From assembly GCF_016097555.1 (NCBI RefSeq), contig NC_054702.1:63967682-64031681 (forward strand): a stretch of DNA of 64,000 nt, written 5' to 3'. Below are positions 1-15,200 of the stretch, one piece after another. Under the pieces are notes generated by a model. It did not search any database. It saw nothing but the letters and a program-made list of their open reading frames with translations, and was not told where the DNA came from. Made by a program: the position numbers and the translations under genes. How positions within the stretch are numbered: position 1 is the first letter of the stretch; every line of letters begins with the position of its first letter. Source of the stretch: Gigantopelta aegis. Taxonomy: Eukaryota > Mollusca > Gastropoda > Neomphalida > Peltospiridae.

Positions 1-154
1 CTCTACACTAAGAGTGGTTAATGTTTAGGAAATATAAATATAAAATAACTAATGAAACCCAAAGAAAAATCAATCTACATTAAAGAAAAACCTAATCTGC
101 TGTTTTCATTAACTTCACAGAACAAAAAACAAGTAATGCCATTATGTTACTAAC

Positions 155-272
155 TTTCATCGATTCCAGACTGCTTCTCGGCATGACTTTCAATATCTTT
201 TGAAAACCATTCATTGAACTCATCATGGGAGTCAAAAAGTGTTGGCATAATAAAATGAAGAAGAGCCCACAG
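155..272 (-). CDS. INO80: INO80 coding exon 18 (last in window)
   Basis: Encodes [20 protein letters not shown] then [19 protein letters not shown]. Donor GTTAGT at 154. The following exon (QLSRLH in the family) lies left of base 1. Confidence 0.97.
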
Positions 273-3200
273 CTGAAAAATCAAGAAAAATTTATTTATT
301 TACAGAAAAATGTGTTTTTATTTGAGTCCTTTTTCTACAGCGTAAGAAACAAAAATTCCATGGAATTAAATCTATTGCCTACCCATAAATTTATTCGATG
401 TTGCAGACAGAGAAAACCACAGATGTTCATCTCAATGCATGTTAAAATATTATAACAAAGATATAATTATATATATCTTTTTTTTTTATTCAATTTAATT
501 AATTCCCCAACCCATGCATTGTGAATCAGGTACAACTATCAACCAAGTTTCATTGATGTAGAACTTACAGTTTGTGAGAAATGGAGCTAAATGAAAAGTA
601 CAATTAATTTTGCTTTTACTTTGACAAGACAAAAAGCTAGTCTAATATGTAATATAACCAACAATTATTCTTTCTTATTATTTTAATAATTAAAAAAAAA
701 AGATTTCCCATTACCTCAGCCATGCTATTTTGAATAGGTGTTCCCGTCAGTAGCAATCTGTTCCTACAGTTGAACCCCAGTAGGATTTTCCAGCGAACAC
801 TAAAATAAAACAAAAATGTAAATCTTTATTATTTATATCACAATATTAAAACACTGAACCTGATACTCCAAAGTAAAAGGGTAAGGAAGTGTAAATACTT
901 CAATGGAGGAATGGGGGAAGGCTATAAATCAAACTCCACAATATTAATTTCAGTGTGAGGGTGGGGGGGGGGGGGGGGGGGGGGGGTGGTGGTGGGGGGT
1001 TTGGAGGACTGCAATTTGTTTGCTATACTATCAACCAGTAACATAATCTGAAGGTCATTATTATCTCAAAAGGCTGGTCTACTTTAGATCACATACATCT
1101 AATTTGAGTCAGCAGTAATATAAATTTTTAAGCAAAAGATCTCAACACTTACAATTAACTACAAGAATTTTCCAGAATTAAATGTTTCGCTTTCCATAAA
1201 CGTTATCAATTCACTGTGATAAACATTCATAAGTGTAACTATAAACCAAGGTTAATTTGCCCAGACTTATAGTTTGTGAGAAACTGATCTATATGTGAAA
1301 CGTTAATGCAAAAGTTGACGACGTCTCCACTGTCGGAAAAGTAATACCTGTACCTGGCCTTTTTATTTTTTTAAAGTAAGACAATAAAGAGATGATAAAG
1401 TATTTTTACCTAGAACTGCTTTTGAGTGCCTGAGCCTCATCCAGGATCATGTATTGCCATTTGATGCGTTGGAAATACTTCACGTCCTGGATAACCAGCT
1501 GGTAGCTTGTGATAACGATGTGGAATGAAGCTTCCTCTGTATGTATGCAGTGCTGGTCCCAGAACTTTCGCAGAATCCGCCGGTCTTGAGCATTGCCCCA
1601 GTATGGGACAATCTACAATAGATAAGTTGTTACGTTGGTATCAAATATTTAAATAACAAGTGCACAAAATGCAAAAATTACTACTTAAGTAATCAGTTTA
1701 ATCAGATTATTGCAATCAGTAGATTAGATGTAGTGGTACATACTGCCCTGCTGGTTTTCTTCTTTATAGTTTTAATTATATGTTACAATTACCAGTTAGA
1801 TATGGGGTTTTTCGTTAGAAGAATAGATAAAAGATGACTTCAGAATGACTTACATTTTCCAGTGTGGTTAGTCAACTTAAAAAACAATAGATTATTAATT
1901 TACATATTTAGAACATTAAAGGGACATTCCTGAGTTTGCTGCAATATTTAAGATGTTCTCGAGTAACAAAGACTTTATAACGATTGTAATTACATATAAA
2001 ATATATTTTTCTGCATAAAATATTAGTGGCTGTATATTAAACACGTTTCTTATCGTTCTAATATTTGTACTAGGTTAAATTTCATTTTATTTCCTAAAAT
2101 ATTTTTTTTCCGTACGTATGAAATTATATGAAGACAAAATCCAGTTTGGACTTCTTACAAATATTAAGACGACTAGAAACACATCGAATATACAGACATT
2201 GATATTCTAAACAAGAAAATATATTTAATATGTAAGTTTAATCGTAGAAGTATTTTATTAGTCAGAAACATCTTACAATGTAGCAAACTCAGCAGCAACT
2301 CAGTAAACAGCAACTTACATACAGCAGACAAAATAACCAATAGAACGTTGTACAAAATTAATAAAACTTACTTTAAACTTGGAGACAAATCTTGCACTTT
2401 CTTGTTGCCAGTTATGAAGAGTAGATGCTGGAGCGATCACTAGAAATGGACCCCAAATGCTTTGAGACTTTAATAAAAAAACACACAATTAAATTAATCA
2501 TTTAATAATATTGTATATATACTGATTATCATTCTAGCATTTGAATTTGTTAATTTTAAAAGCATTGTTCAAATATAATATACCGTATAATGCCGTGTAT
2601 TAGCCGACTTTTGAAGTCTAGAAACACTTTCCAAAAGAAGTCGGCTTATACACGGACGCAACAAATTGGAGCATAAAATTCCGATCGAAAATACTCCCGA
2701 ACGTGATTTATAAATTTTGATCAGACCCTTAGCCTTTCAGATTATGTAACCATAATTTGTGCACAGTATAAATAAAACACCCCATCATGCAATATTATGC
2801 AGTTTTTTGTTCTTGAATGCATTATAAGTTTGATGAATAATAATAAAAAAATTACTTGTTTTATTGTCATTTCAATGGTAAAAACATTTTCTTTCCAACT
2901 GTCCGCCATCTTTGTTTGATCTGTGCTGGGACCAGTCTTTCATATAGCAAATTTATGATACAAAACGGTGTTTTTTCTTCAAACAAGTTTTATATTTATA
3001 ATTATTGTTTTGTTGGGAGTGTGCATTAAAATGTAAAGTAATGCCATAAATAAATTAAGCTCATTATTAACATTACCGACTGAAAAAACATAACATGAAT
3101 TTCAAGACGATAATTACTCCCACTATAATGATTATTGTCACATGACCATGCCATATACAGCGAACAGCTGCAGTCACAGACCGCATGATCTTTTGTTTGT

Positions 3201-6200
3201 GTGTGTGTGGTGGGGGATTAAACATGCCTCAATGATTTTACTTTTTGCTGTCCAGTGAATAAATTAATTACTTGTGTGCAGTGATGTGTTGTAACAGCTT
3301 GAATTATTTATTTTTCTGTTATGCTTCATCAGTTCTAAATTATTTTTCATGGCATGGTTATGATCATGGTAGATGTTAGCATTGCTGCATTGATTGCGAT
3401 CGCGATTACCGTGTTTGTAATAATTAAAGAGAAAACAAATATAATGAACAAGAAAAGCACAAGTCTATTTGTTGACAGTATTATTGAAATCGATACAACA
3501 TACAGCTGGACAAAAGATGACTTTGGCTTATACACAAGGCCGATGATTTTATACTAGATATTTAGGGTCAAACTAAGAGGTCGGCTTATCCAAGGAGTCG
3601 GCTAATACACAGCAATATACGGTATACAGTCACTGATTAACCTTGTGAAATTTAATAAACATAGTGATGCTAAAATCAACTACCCTGTTGACATCACCAT
3701 TTACCAACTAAATTTGACATAAATCTACAAGAATTGTAATACTAATATGCACAATGGAGTCTTTAAATACTAGACTCTTAGTGTCCAATAACCTCCAACT
3801 ACAAGGAATTGTTTTTGTTTGTGAAAACGGCTGATGTACCAAATGAAATTCAAACAAGCCTGCAAGAAAACACCAAAATGTAATATTGTTGTAAAAGTTT
3901 AACACTGAATATGACACAAACTTGTTTATCAGAGGTTCTGGAATACGGTGGCTCATGAACAGTGGTTTTCAAATCCACTGGCCCCATGGCAAGTGAATTT
4001 TTTTTAAATTCTACAACCCTTGTTTATACCTAATTATAGTTCAAGGTTTCTGGGCAGGCTGTCTGTCCAGGAACAGGGTGTTAGTGGTTATTGAGAGAGA
4101 AGTTAGTGTAGTGGCCTTACACTTACCACTGAGTTATTAAAAACCTGCTTTGAGTGGGAGCTGGTACCAGGATGTGAACCCAATACCTACCAACCTTAAT
4201 TCCTAAAACAGAAAATAAACACTGATGCAACTTACTTCTGCTAGATGGGCAAGAAATGCAAGACTTTGGATAGTTTTACCTAGACCCATCTCATCTGCTA
4301 AAATGCCATTGATGCCTTGGTTGTAGAGATTTGCCAGCCAGTTCATACCCTGAAATGTTTTTTAAATGATTATACTAAAGTAATGAATAATAAAAAAACA
4401 AAAAATATAATTACTAATTAAAAAACTATTAAAAAAGTTAGTAGACTGTAACCATGCAACATATAATATACTGTATTTTCTAAGGTTCAGTATAAAATGC
4501 CATATATTTTAAAGAAAAATCTTTTTATTATAAATTGCAATACTGTTGCAAATTTAGCTTTCTATACTCAATACACTTTGAATTATTGGTTGCAAACAAT
4601 ATATTACCTGGAAGAAAATCCAAAAACAAAACTTAATTTCAAAGTTAATTTCTTGATTTATGTTTTGCAGAAAAGAGTAAAAACATTTCACCATGTACCT
4701 TCAGCTGGTATCCTTTCAGTGTTCCCTGGAAGATGCTAGGCTGGGGTCGTTCCTCGCTGGTCACTTCATCATCAGTACAACCTAAAATCGAATGCAATGT
4801 AGCCGTTTCGTTGTGTTTTTTGGAAGTCTATATTTAAAATTGTCTAGCACAAAGCCTAAACACCCAGGTCAGGCCTCTGAGAATTGAAATGTGGCATAAA
4901 CCATTTAGGAGTTATGCAAAAACAACTTGAGGTCACCCATTTCGTTTCTGCCTAAACAATCATGACCATGTAAATGATGTCCTAAATTAAATGGATTATG
5001 TAGCACAAACATAATTAAATTCAACTTTCATATGCCTGCAGCTTGGTACCAGGGATCACAAGGGGGCGACGTGGGTGAAATAATCGTCTTTTCATACTAA
5101 ACTTCGCCTAACTTGTCATCCATGGCGAAGTTCTACGTCACCTTCTTTAAAAAAAAAAATATATATATACATCACAATGATTCAGGCTTTTTTCCCCTTG
5201 GTAGTATCGTTACATTTTGCCTCCAAAGATCACGTGTCCACATTCTGCAATCAGCCAGTAGACTCGTTATTTACGTCAAATTTATATATATATATCGCTA
5301 TTCTTCATTTGTAACGTACTGTTTTATAAATGCAAGGGAACTAAATAAATAAATCGCAAACAAAAATAACTTGTTAGAAATAATGTTCAATGTTGCTGAC
5401 TTTTCAAGATTCGTCGCTTTCAAATATAAAGGAGTCGGTTTAAAGATCATTAATAGGCCTTCTTTGTTTCTCTGCGAGCCTCATCAGAATTTTTTAATGA
5501 CAATAAACAGACATCTCCTCCTTGCGCCATTTAGTTAATTGATACAGACTTTGTGTCTACGACCGAGTACTACAGAGACGGCTACCTATCACTAGCTGGT
5601 CACATGAAAGGAGATCATGTGACCAACTGTATGAAGGAAATTAAATTAAATTAATTGCTATGGACATGGTAAATTAACTGATATGAAATTAAATTAAATT
5701 AATTAATATGGACATGGTAAATGACTGTACACAATTACATGTACAGTAAAGATTACAAACCTTACAAAAAGATTACATTATGTAAATAGGGGTACGAGAC
5801 TAGAGGTAGTGGGCTGCAAGTAAGGGACGTCACACAAGCATACATTGTTCTATTTCCATGCAATGTTGCTGGCAACAGGGGAGAACTGACCAATCAGAAA
5901 CATACAAATATGCAAAATGGCAGCCAAAGGTTCAAGTCTGTGTCTGCAAGTGGAGACTGGCAAGGAAATTACTTGTAAGTACTAGGCTACTTGGCCTTTA
6001 AAATTTCGTCATCACTACTGTCATCTGCCATTTTGTTTCTTTATGTGAAAACAAAACAATGTTGCATGCAAAGAAACATCAGAACAAAATTTTCGTTAAA
6101 TAATTTTACCACTTATGGTAGGAGTCCATATAAAATATTTGGTTAGACGCTGTTTTATTACAACCTGAATATTGATAGTATACATACATGTTAGTCTGTC

Positions 6201-9200
6201 CTTTCTTCCTACCAAAATGTTTTTTGTAAATATTTTCAGTTTGGTTTGACATAAAAAGAAAAGTAAAAGCATTTTGTAAATAAAAACAAAAATACTATTT
6301 TTGTGTACAATTTAGAAAACAATTGTCTCAAAAATAAATAATGTAGTAAATTTCATAGTATGAAAAAAGGCGTTTCCTGTAGGAAGGACTATAGATGTTT
6401 AAAATATTGTTTGTGACCACAGCTTGGTTATGGCTTTTCAAAGTTGGTTTTGTTCAATTGGAAGTGATACCTAAAAAAAAGTTTTCCAAAGATTTAAATT
6501 GGACTTCTTTTTAAATCAGACGTCTCATTTCTCAGCATGCCCCCATTTCAATGGTTAGGGTTAGGGTTAGTCTTAGAGCCTTTGATATAGAGGGGTACTG
6601 GTCGAACTCTTTCCCATTTCTCCATCACCAAACCTCACTTCTCCCTAATTTGTCTAGATGGAAAAGTCACTTCTCCCTGTTTTTCTAGCCGAACTTGAAT
6701 CCCGAGGTACAAATACATACATTGTGTTAACTATTCAATGTATCATTCGACATAATAATGGGGTCAATTTTTAACTGACCCATTGCTATAATCTGCAGTT
6801 CCCCTCAAACACAGTATGGTTTGGGGGGTTTTAATAAACAAATCACAAAATATATTAAATTAAATTTACCACTGTAGCTACCAGTTTGGCTGTCATCAAA
6901 GGCATTGGTCTGAAAATATACAAAGACATGACTGTAGTGATTTTGTGATGATTTATACTGTGAGAATTATGTACAGGGTTATCTTAGTTGCTCAATCTTC
7001 TTTTGCTACTCAGTGTATACTGTAGATCTTGAAATTAATGTGTTCCTAAATTAATGTGAGTGGAGGTGGGCAGACTAAAATGCAACATGAAATTAATGTG
7101 AGAGACCTCCCTTTGAAATATTAACTTTCCCAACACAACGCGTTTATGTACTTTTCCGTTAAATCCAAGTTACAGGCGTCTTCGGTGAGACCAACTCACT
7201 AACATGTCTTTGTACACATCACTTATCTTGTTTAGTCCCTATTGTTTTTGGAGAGATCAACTCAAAGCATATTTTTGCGGCAATCATTTACTTAACGTGT
7301 ATAGTTATCTAAATCTGGCTAAACATTAGCATACATGTACCATTACAACAGTATGCCAACAAACTTGAACAGTAAAGACAAAGAAACAGTCAACATATTA
7401 GCTTGCTAAAACCCATTCACTCTCTATGGAGTCTGATTTTGACAGGGTGGTTAAAAATCCTGCAATCGTCACATGTGGCTGACAGTTTGCTGGACTATTA
7501 GAAAATTAGTCTGTCTCGTCTACAATGAACTGTGCTCCAGTTCTTTTATAAATGTATTATAATTTTAATCTTTGTTTTAATAGTGTGTGACATATAACTT
7601 GCTGAACTATTCGACAATTAGTCTTGTCTTGCCTACAATGAATTGTTTTATAAATATATTGATTTTTTTTTTTTTTGTTAATAACGTGGGACACATATAC
7701 AAAACAGAAAGAAAAAAATTTGTAATATTATTAATGCGAATAACATGAATTTGCATTTTTCGCATTAATATTATGATCGCATTACTTTAAGGATCTACAG
7801 TATATGACTGCGACAAAGAAAGCCAAACCCAAAAACTTCACGCAGTTTTATACAAAATAAATATTGCTGCAAAAATAGCATTCATGTCTATAGCACTCAT
7901 CTCTAATTTGCCAAAAAAAGCATTAATCTCTATAGTACTCATCTCTAATTTGCCACCTTTTTCAAAAACTAAAGTTATGTTACTGCTAACCTTTCTTTGG
8001 TGTGATGTGTATGCTTTTTCAGCATTGCGCAAAGCCAACATCTTAACTTCTTCACAATCTGAAATAAAGAAAAATCAACAAATTAAGAAAAATCCTCTTA
8101 CATCTTTTTTTCTTCCATGTTTAAATATATACAAAACAATAATAATAATAATAATAATAAAATAACCAACATAATTACTTTCATGTGGCATTTTTGTTAA
8201 TCTTATATAATTGTAAAAAAAAACTTTTTACAATCATCTTTTCATTTAAATAAACATTAATTTCATCAACAAAATTAATATCCTTGCAGTTTCAGGTAAG
8301 ATGAGTAATGGAGTAGACAAACTTCTAACGGCAATGTTTGGTCCATTTATCCATTTAAATGTCCACCATAATGATTACCTGCAGACACTGAATAATTAAC
8401 AAAAACTAGTTTAAATCCTTAGTTATATAATATGCCCACCATAATCATCTCCAGGAATCTCTGCTAACATGTCTTCATCAAGATGGCCCAGAATTTTGTT
8501 TCGTGTCAAGTCGTTCTCTCCAGTCAGCTTACGAGCCATAAAGTGAGCATACACTTCTGTCTGCGTGATCAGAAAGTTAATTTTACGCTGCTGTCGACGA
8601 GCCTACAATGACAAAATAATTTTAAATTGTAAAAATGCAATAATACATGTCATACAAATATTCGTATCTTTTTTTCCCTCACATAGTTATGTATTTAGTG
8701 TTTCTGCCAGAGGGTAAAACGGGTATGGCGCCATTTAAGAATTGAACGTGAAATTTTTTGAGTTTCATGCTAGTATGAAACGCAAAACCGCTTTACACAC
8801 TGTATGAATGGCGTAGCGCGTTAGCGCGAAGCCATTCACCCCTAAACTCAAAAACTCATACTAAACTCAAAAAATTTCACGTTCAATTCTTATAATTCCA
8901 AACACATAACCATGTCATTAATGTAAAGCTCTTTAAAATAAAAAGTGAACTCTATTTTCCAATTATTTACTATTTTATTAACACGAAATTCATAGTCAAC
9001 ATTAGCGGAATCCCAATGGTGGTTCGGCTTTTTCTGTCAATAGCCGAATGAGAGAATGACAATGTTACAATCATTAATACAATTCATATTAATTTTTTGC
9101 ATTAAATAACAATACCAACTAAAAACATTTTGAATTCACTAGAAACATATAACGTAAGTAATTTTAATAACTTTTAACCTGTAATAAAAATGTCTGAAGC

Positions 9201-12200
9201 GACCTATTTTGTATGCTATAATTTATATGTGATGCGGTTGGTGTATGAATTTTTAACTACGAACTGTGGATGGGCGCCATTTTTTTATTACTGTCCAGAT
9301 TTACCAATTACGACATTGAAATTACAGTTATAAAATTTTTAGTGCATGATAATTCCATGTGTTGATAGATTTGACATGGAGAAAGTGGTTTCAATGTTTC
9401 CGGAAATGGATGAAACAGGTGTGTCGGGAGTTTCTGTGTTTACTGGCCTTGTAATTGTGGAAGTGGCAACAGGATGGTTTTGGCATGTGTGACTTCAAGT
9501 GGTGCGACACAAGTATTCGTGAGATTTGACAGTGCCATGCTCATGTTTCGTTTTTGGAAAGTAGAACATTCTCTGTTGTAGCTTCATTCCTGTGTCCCGA
9601 CATGTACATGATATGCCTAGTTTCAAAACCTGACTCGTTTAAAGATTGTTGCAGTGGCGCGCAAACTTAGAAACTATGTGTTGTGTACGTCATACTACAA
9701 TGCCGTTGAATGTGCGTTACTGCTAATGGTTGGCATGAACTGACTGAATTTTGTTTTTGAAATCACTTTTGTAAAATACCAAATTCCATTGGAATTATAT
9801 ACTTTTTTTGGATCAGCAAAATAGATTTTTAGCTGTGGGATTTTGAATTCCTATAAACATATAACGTAAGTAATTTCAATAACTTTTAACCTTTAATAAA
9901 AATGTCTGAAGCGACCTATTTTGTATGGTATAATTTATATGTGAAGATGTTTAGAAGTTTGACAGCAGACGATTACTGTTTGATGTCTAAAAATAGAATC
10001 TCAAGGAAATTCCTAGGGGGTTCCTTTGTTGACATAATTCATAAAGTAGTTCCGGCTATATAGCCAAAAATAGTGCTAAACTGAGATTCATGGTGCTATG
10101 AATGCCAGTTTTTATCGTCACGTGATACGAATTTGACCAATCCAAGGGTTTATAATAAAGGGATTTTTAGAGATTGGAATTATACCCAAATGTTATTGCA
10201 GATTTAATTTTTTAAAGTTAACTTTTTGACCAAATTAATAACTTTCATTTCTGTATGATTTTCTTAACCTTAACCCTAAACTTTTCCTTCTGGGGGAGTC
10301 CCCCCATACCCTGTTAACTAGTTGCATTCAATTCCATAGCGCCATACCCAATAATTTCTTTCAGGCAGAAACATTGGTATTTAAAAAATAATGGAACAAT
10401 TAGGTTGGGCTACATCATCTATGTCTTTGTTATTGTCAACCCATAACAAAAAACCCGAGTTTAATAGACATACTGTAAATATTAATCACTGATCAATGAC
10501 CTCAAAATGATAAGAGACGAAAAAATGCAGTAAACCTACTAAGCATTGGCAATTTTGCAAAACATATGCATGAAACTGGCAGTAAAAAGAAAAAAAATCA
10601 GGCTTAACTGGCTGTTCTACTTTCCAATTTCCTTAATTGCATATCATAATTCTATTGCTACATTTTATTCATACTATATTTCACTTTAATAAAAGACAAA
10701 CCTCAAATCAATGCCAACAATAAAAAAAACTGGCCAACACAAAAACTATACTATTTTCCTGTTTCTTTAAATACTTTTTATACAATGAACAAAATTGTTA
10801 TTAGTTTCCCACTTTTCAAGAATAGATAGCTTGAACTCTATTCTTACAGGGTTCAAATTATACTTGTAAAACAGGAAGAAGTAATTTTTCCCTCCAAACA
10901 AATTAGGAAGAATTGATGCAAGAATGCCCATTTTCTTAAAAATAAAGGTTTTTAAAAATCATTACATTACAATATAATGGAAATATTTGTGTAATTAATG
11001 TTTCTTTTTTTTTTTTTTAAATATATAAATTATTTTTCTCTTCATTTTTAATTACTATGCTTCCATTCTATTTGACATAAACCAGATAAAAATAGTACAG
11101 CTTACTTTTCAAGCCCAATTTTTTTTTTAAATTAAATTTAAAGAATAAAAATAAAATCACTTGGCGAACACGTGACAACCATTTAGCAAACACATGGTTA
11201 TGGTGTTTTCATGGCGAGCATATTACTGATGATGTGACAATGAGGATTTCGCATTTGTGTTTGAACCTTCTGACTACTGCAGGCAAGATATCTTGCCCGA
11301 CATCACGTCAGTCGATATACTGTACACTGTATACAGTGCATTCCCCTATTCATATTTCCCCGCCGTTTTGCACACGACACTCACCGGAAACGGAAATATA
11401 ATTAAAGAAAAAAGTTTTTTTTCTTCAAAATGGTGGCTTTTGTTTTGATTTTTTCAATTGAAAATACCTTGAAATTTTGAGTTCAAAAAGTGGTTTTCGG
11501 CAAGTATTTTCGCTTGACAACAATGGCGGCACGTCGCAGTCATTTTCAGGGATCGATAGCTGATTGTGACAGCTAATTTGATAATAAATTTGATCGTTTT
11601 ACCAACAACGAAAATTACCAAATATTGCAATATGAATCTTAGTTCGGGTTTAAAAAAAAATTCTGGTCAGAAAACCACTGTTATCGGGAATAATGGCCAT
11701 AAATACTGGACAGCTGGCCACAAATGCCCGTAAGTAAACGCAACTTTTTCGATTTTTTGCCTAATTTTAATCACCATTAGCCAATCTAAAATAATAAAAA
11801 TTACAAAAAAAAGACATGAAAATAATACTTACCGATTCATATATGAACTTTATTTCATGTATTTATAAAACATTTAAGTGAATATATGTGAGTAAAAATT
11901 ATAAACTTGTACCCACTCAACGTGGTTTTTGTTAAAAATTAATCCAGTAGTCTAAAGGTTAAACAAGGTGAAGTTAAATGGCATAGTCCAATTATTTCGC
12001 CCGAATAACCCCCTCATTTGATCCCTGTTCTTAGTGCATTCTCCTACCCTCATGTCAATGACTGGTCCAAACATCTCATTAGTCAATTAAATGGCAATAA
12101 TATTCCACTGTTCCAAGAACACCCGTTTCTGTGCAAATGGTGGCACTGAAATACCAGAAGACAGAAACACCTACATCACACTTTTTCACTTTATTAAGGT

Positions 12201-15200
12201 AAAAATGGTGGGATACATTATAACAAAGCAAACATCTTTTAAAATAATCCCTGAAAACCAACCTCTCTCAGTTCGAGATCCATTTTTCGTTGTTCCAAAG
12301 CTTCCTTCTCGACTTTTCTACGATGTTCTTTTTCAACCTTCTCAAACCGTTTCCAATACAGCAGCATTTCCCTTGTCAATCTCCTGGCTCGGGAGGGAAC
12401 TTCTTTCATTACCTTCTGCGACTGCAAGGCAGCACGACGACATTCCTTCATACACTGGGTGGCCACCTGAAACAAACAAAACAAGAATTAAAGTTACCCA
12501 ACAATTACTCCTTACATTTATCAAATTATAATACTGGCCCAATCCAGCCAGCTGAAAGTGAATGTTCAAGAATACAGCAACAGTGATACTTATTTATACT
12601 CATCAAAAAGCATATTGCATACGACAAATATATATTTACCTTCTTCAATGTAGTCATTGCTTCTTTCCTAGCAGAGGCCTTTTGTTTTTGAGCCTACAAA
12701 AGAAATATTCCACTTTTAAAGGGGACAATCCTGAGTTTTCAGTACTAGCAAGAAAATAAATACACATCTTGCTTTTTTAATTAAAGTCTGAACCAAATTG
12801 TTAAAGGTGAAAAACATAACACTTTCACAAATTAACTAATCGGCAGGGTAGTTAATGAACAGCAGTAACAGCTGAAATCTGTACTCAGCAATGGAAACAA
12901 GCCTCCAGTTTAAATCGTTGACATTTAAAAACTGAACACTAATAAATAATTTGGAACTTTTCATTCTTTGCATCATATGTTGTAATGGGTTGGAGTTTTT
13001 TTATCATTCAGTGATCATTACAGCAAATTAAAAAAAATTGGTGGACTACATAGACCCACTGCCTGCTTCCATATATAAACATTATATTCTACAACTGATG
13101 ATGCACTAGGGGCCATGATTGCACATTAGGTGTGCACTTTAACACTACTGTCAACATGTCCATTACATGTATATATACTCTTCAAAAAAAGAAACGCAAA
13201 AGGGTACAAATGGGTTATAACTCCAATTTTATGTTTCCTACCGGTTCATGCTTTGTGAATATAAGGTCATTGCATGTCCCAAACACATTCCCACGGTTAC
13301 ATTCGATAAAACGCAGCTACTGTACAATAAAGTTCCAAAATGTGAATATTCGCAAAAACGCAGCCACGTGCAAACCATGTCACCACTGCACGTGCGTTGA
13401 CTGCACGTGCAACATGAACACCGACAGTATAAAAGTGCAGGGTGTTCGCTTGCCTGGCCTCTGTATCTGGCCGACAGTTGACAATCCAGGACATGCCACG
13501 TCTCAGTGAACCGCAGAGAAACAATGCCATCGGCCGACTAGACGCAGGCGAATCCAGAACGGCCGTTACCAGGGCATTCCATGTGTCCCCAAGCACCATC
13601 TCCAGACTGTGGGACCGTTACCAGCAACATGGATCAACACGTGACCTCCCTAGATCCGGTCGACCACAGGTCACTACCCCCGGGTAGGACCACTACATCC
13701 GGATACGCCACCTTCGGGAACGATTGACTACTGCCACCTCCACAGCCGCAGCAATATCAGGTTTGCGCAGGATATCCGACCAGACCGTACGGAACCGCCT
13801 ACGTGAGGTAGGAATTCGTGCCAGACGTCCAGTTCGAGGTGTCATCTTAACACCACAACACCGTCGACTCCGACTGCAGTGGTGCCAGATTCATCGACAA
13901 TGGCCTCAACTGCAATGGAGACAGGTGTGGTTCAGTGACGAGTCCCGATTTCTGCTCCGACGTCATGATGGAAGATGTCGCGTGTATAGGCGTCGTGGTG
14001 AACGTTATGCGGCAAACTGCGTGCAGGAAGTGGACAGATTCGGCGGGGGTAGTGTCATGGTGTGGGCAGCCATCTCACACACTGGCAGAACTGACCTGGT
14101 CCACGTGCAGGGCAACCTGAATGCACAGGGCTACATTGACCAGATCCTCCGGCCACACATTGTTCCAGTTATGGCCAACGCCAACGCAGTGTTCCAACAT
14201 GACAACGCCAGGCCTCACACAGAACGTCTCACAACGGCTTTCCTACAGAACAACAACATTAATGTCCTTCCTTGGCCATCGATATCACCGGATTTGAACC
14301 CAATTGAGCATCTATGGGACGAGTTGGACCGACGCCTCCGACAGCAACAACTACAGCCCCAGACCCTGCCCGAGCTGGCAGCAGCCTTGCAGGCCGAGTG
14401 GGCCACCATCCCCCGGGACGTCATCCGTACTCTGGTTGCTTCAATGGGCAGGCGGTGCCAGGCAGTTGTCAACACACGCGGAGGCCACACCCGGTATTGA
14501 CTCCAGATGACCTTGACCTTGGTGGTGTGTCCTATCACTTACTCACAATGGACTAGAGTGAATTGTGAACAATCCTGCAACATTTGGTAATTATCGGACT
14601 CACCATTCAATAATTAAATCAATTCTCCAAATGTTACGACAATGTGGTTTTGCGTTTCTTCTTTTGAAGAGTATATTTTAAAAATGTTTTGGCATATTTT
14701 AATAATGTAACACTTTTTATGTACTAATAGGCATATAATGTTCTTGTTTTATTATTTATTGTTTTTGTAGATTATTTTGTTACTTACATTATGGCTAATT
14801 TGAATTAGTTAAATATACTATAATTCTTTTCTTTTTTGGTCATAGTGCTGTAGAATACATGGAAATATCAACCAAAGATACTCAGAAAAAACAACAAAAC
14901 AGTCCTGTGGTTGGAGTCATGTGCGACGAATCAACTGACTCTTCCATAGTCATTTATATTAGACATTTCCACAAGAAAGTTACTTATTCAAACATGCATG
15001 AATGTCATACTGATTGGAGCAAAAAATAATTTGTTTTTAATTTAGACTCCTAAGTTACTCTTGTTTTTTAACTGTGGGAGTCAAAGACTTCTTCAACTAT
15101 ATCACAATCTCAAACTGTGAACAACAGAGACAACCCCATGATGTAGGTGAAAATACCATGGGTACAAATACTGGCTTGGAAAGGAGGCAATGCCTTTTAC

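Larger units (their letters stand above)
8699..10372. mobile_element. 1.67-kb inverted-repeat element of unknown family
   Basis: Left end TGTTTCTGCCAGAGGG followed by GGGTATGGCGCCAT. The right end, reversed, is TGTTTCTGCCTGAAAG followed by GGGTATGGCGCTAT. Inside are a 155-bp hairpin at the left (8737-8891) and a ~105-bp direct duplication (9128-9232, 9841-9944). A fragment with the same TTTCTGCCAGAGGGTA start lies at ~27790. No coding potential seen. Confidence 0.55.

Noticed and set aside
961-1000. Poly-G tract as a regulatory G-quadruplex
   Set aside because: A bare homopolymer in an intron; nothing beyond composition supports a function.
3354-3557. 67-residue open frame conserved at 51556-51771
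   Set aside because: The conservation comes from both lying in copies of one non-coding inverted-repeat element; the frame includes the terminal repeat and has no known domain.
6549-6568. Telomere-like repeat
   Set aside because: Only three units inside a gene intron; not a chromosome end.
12091-12586. Long plus-strand open frames
   Set aside because: They run antisense to INO80 exon 9, which has clear family identity and splice sites on the minus strand.
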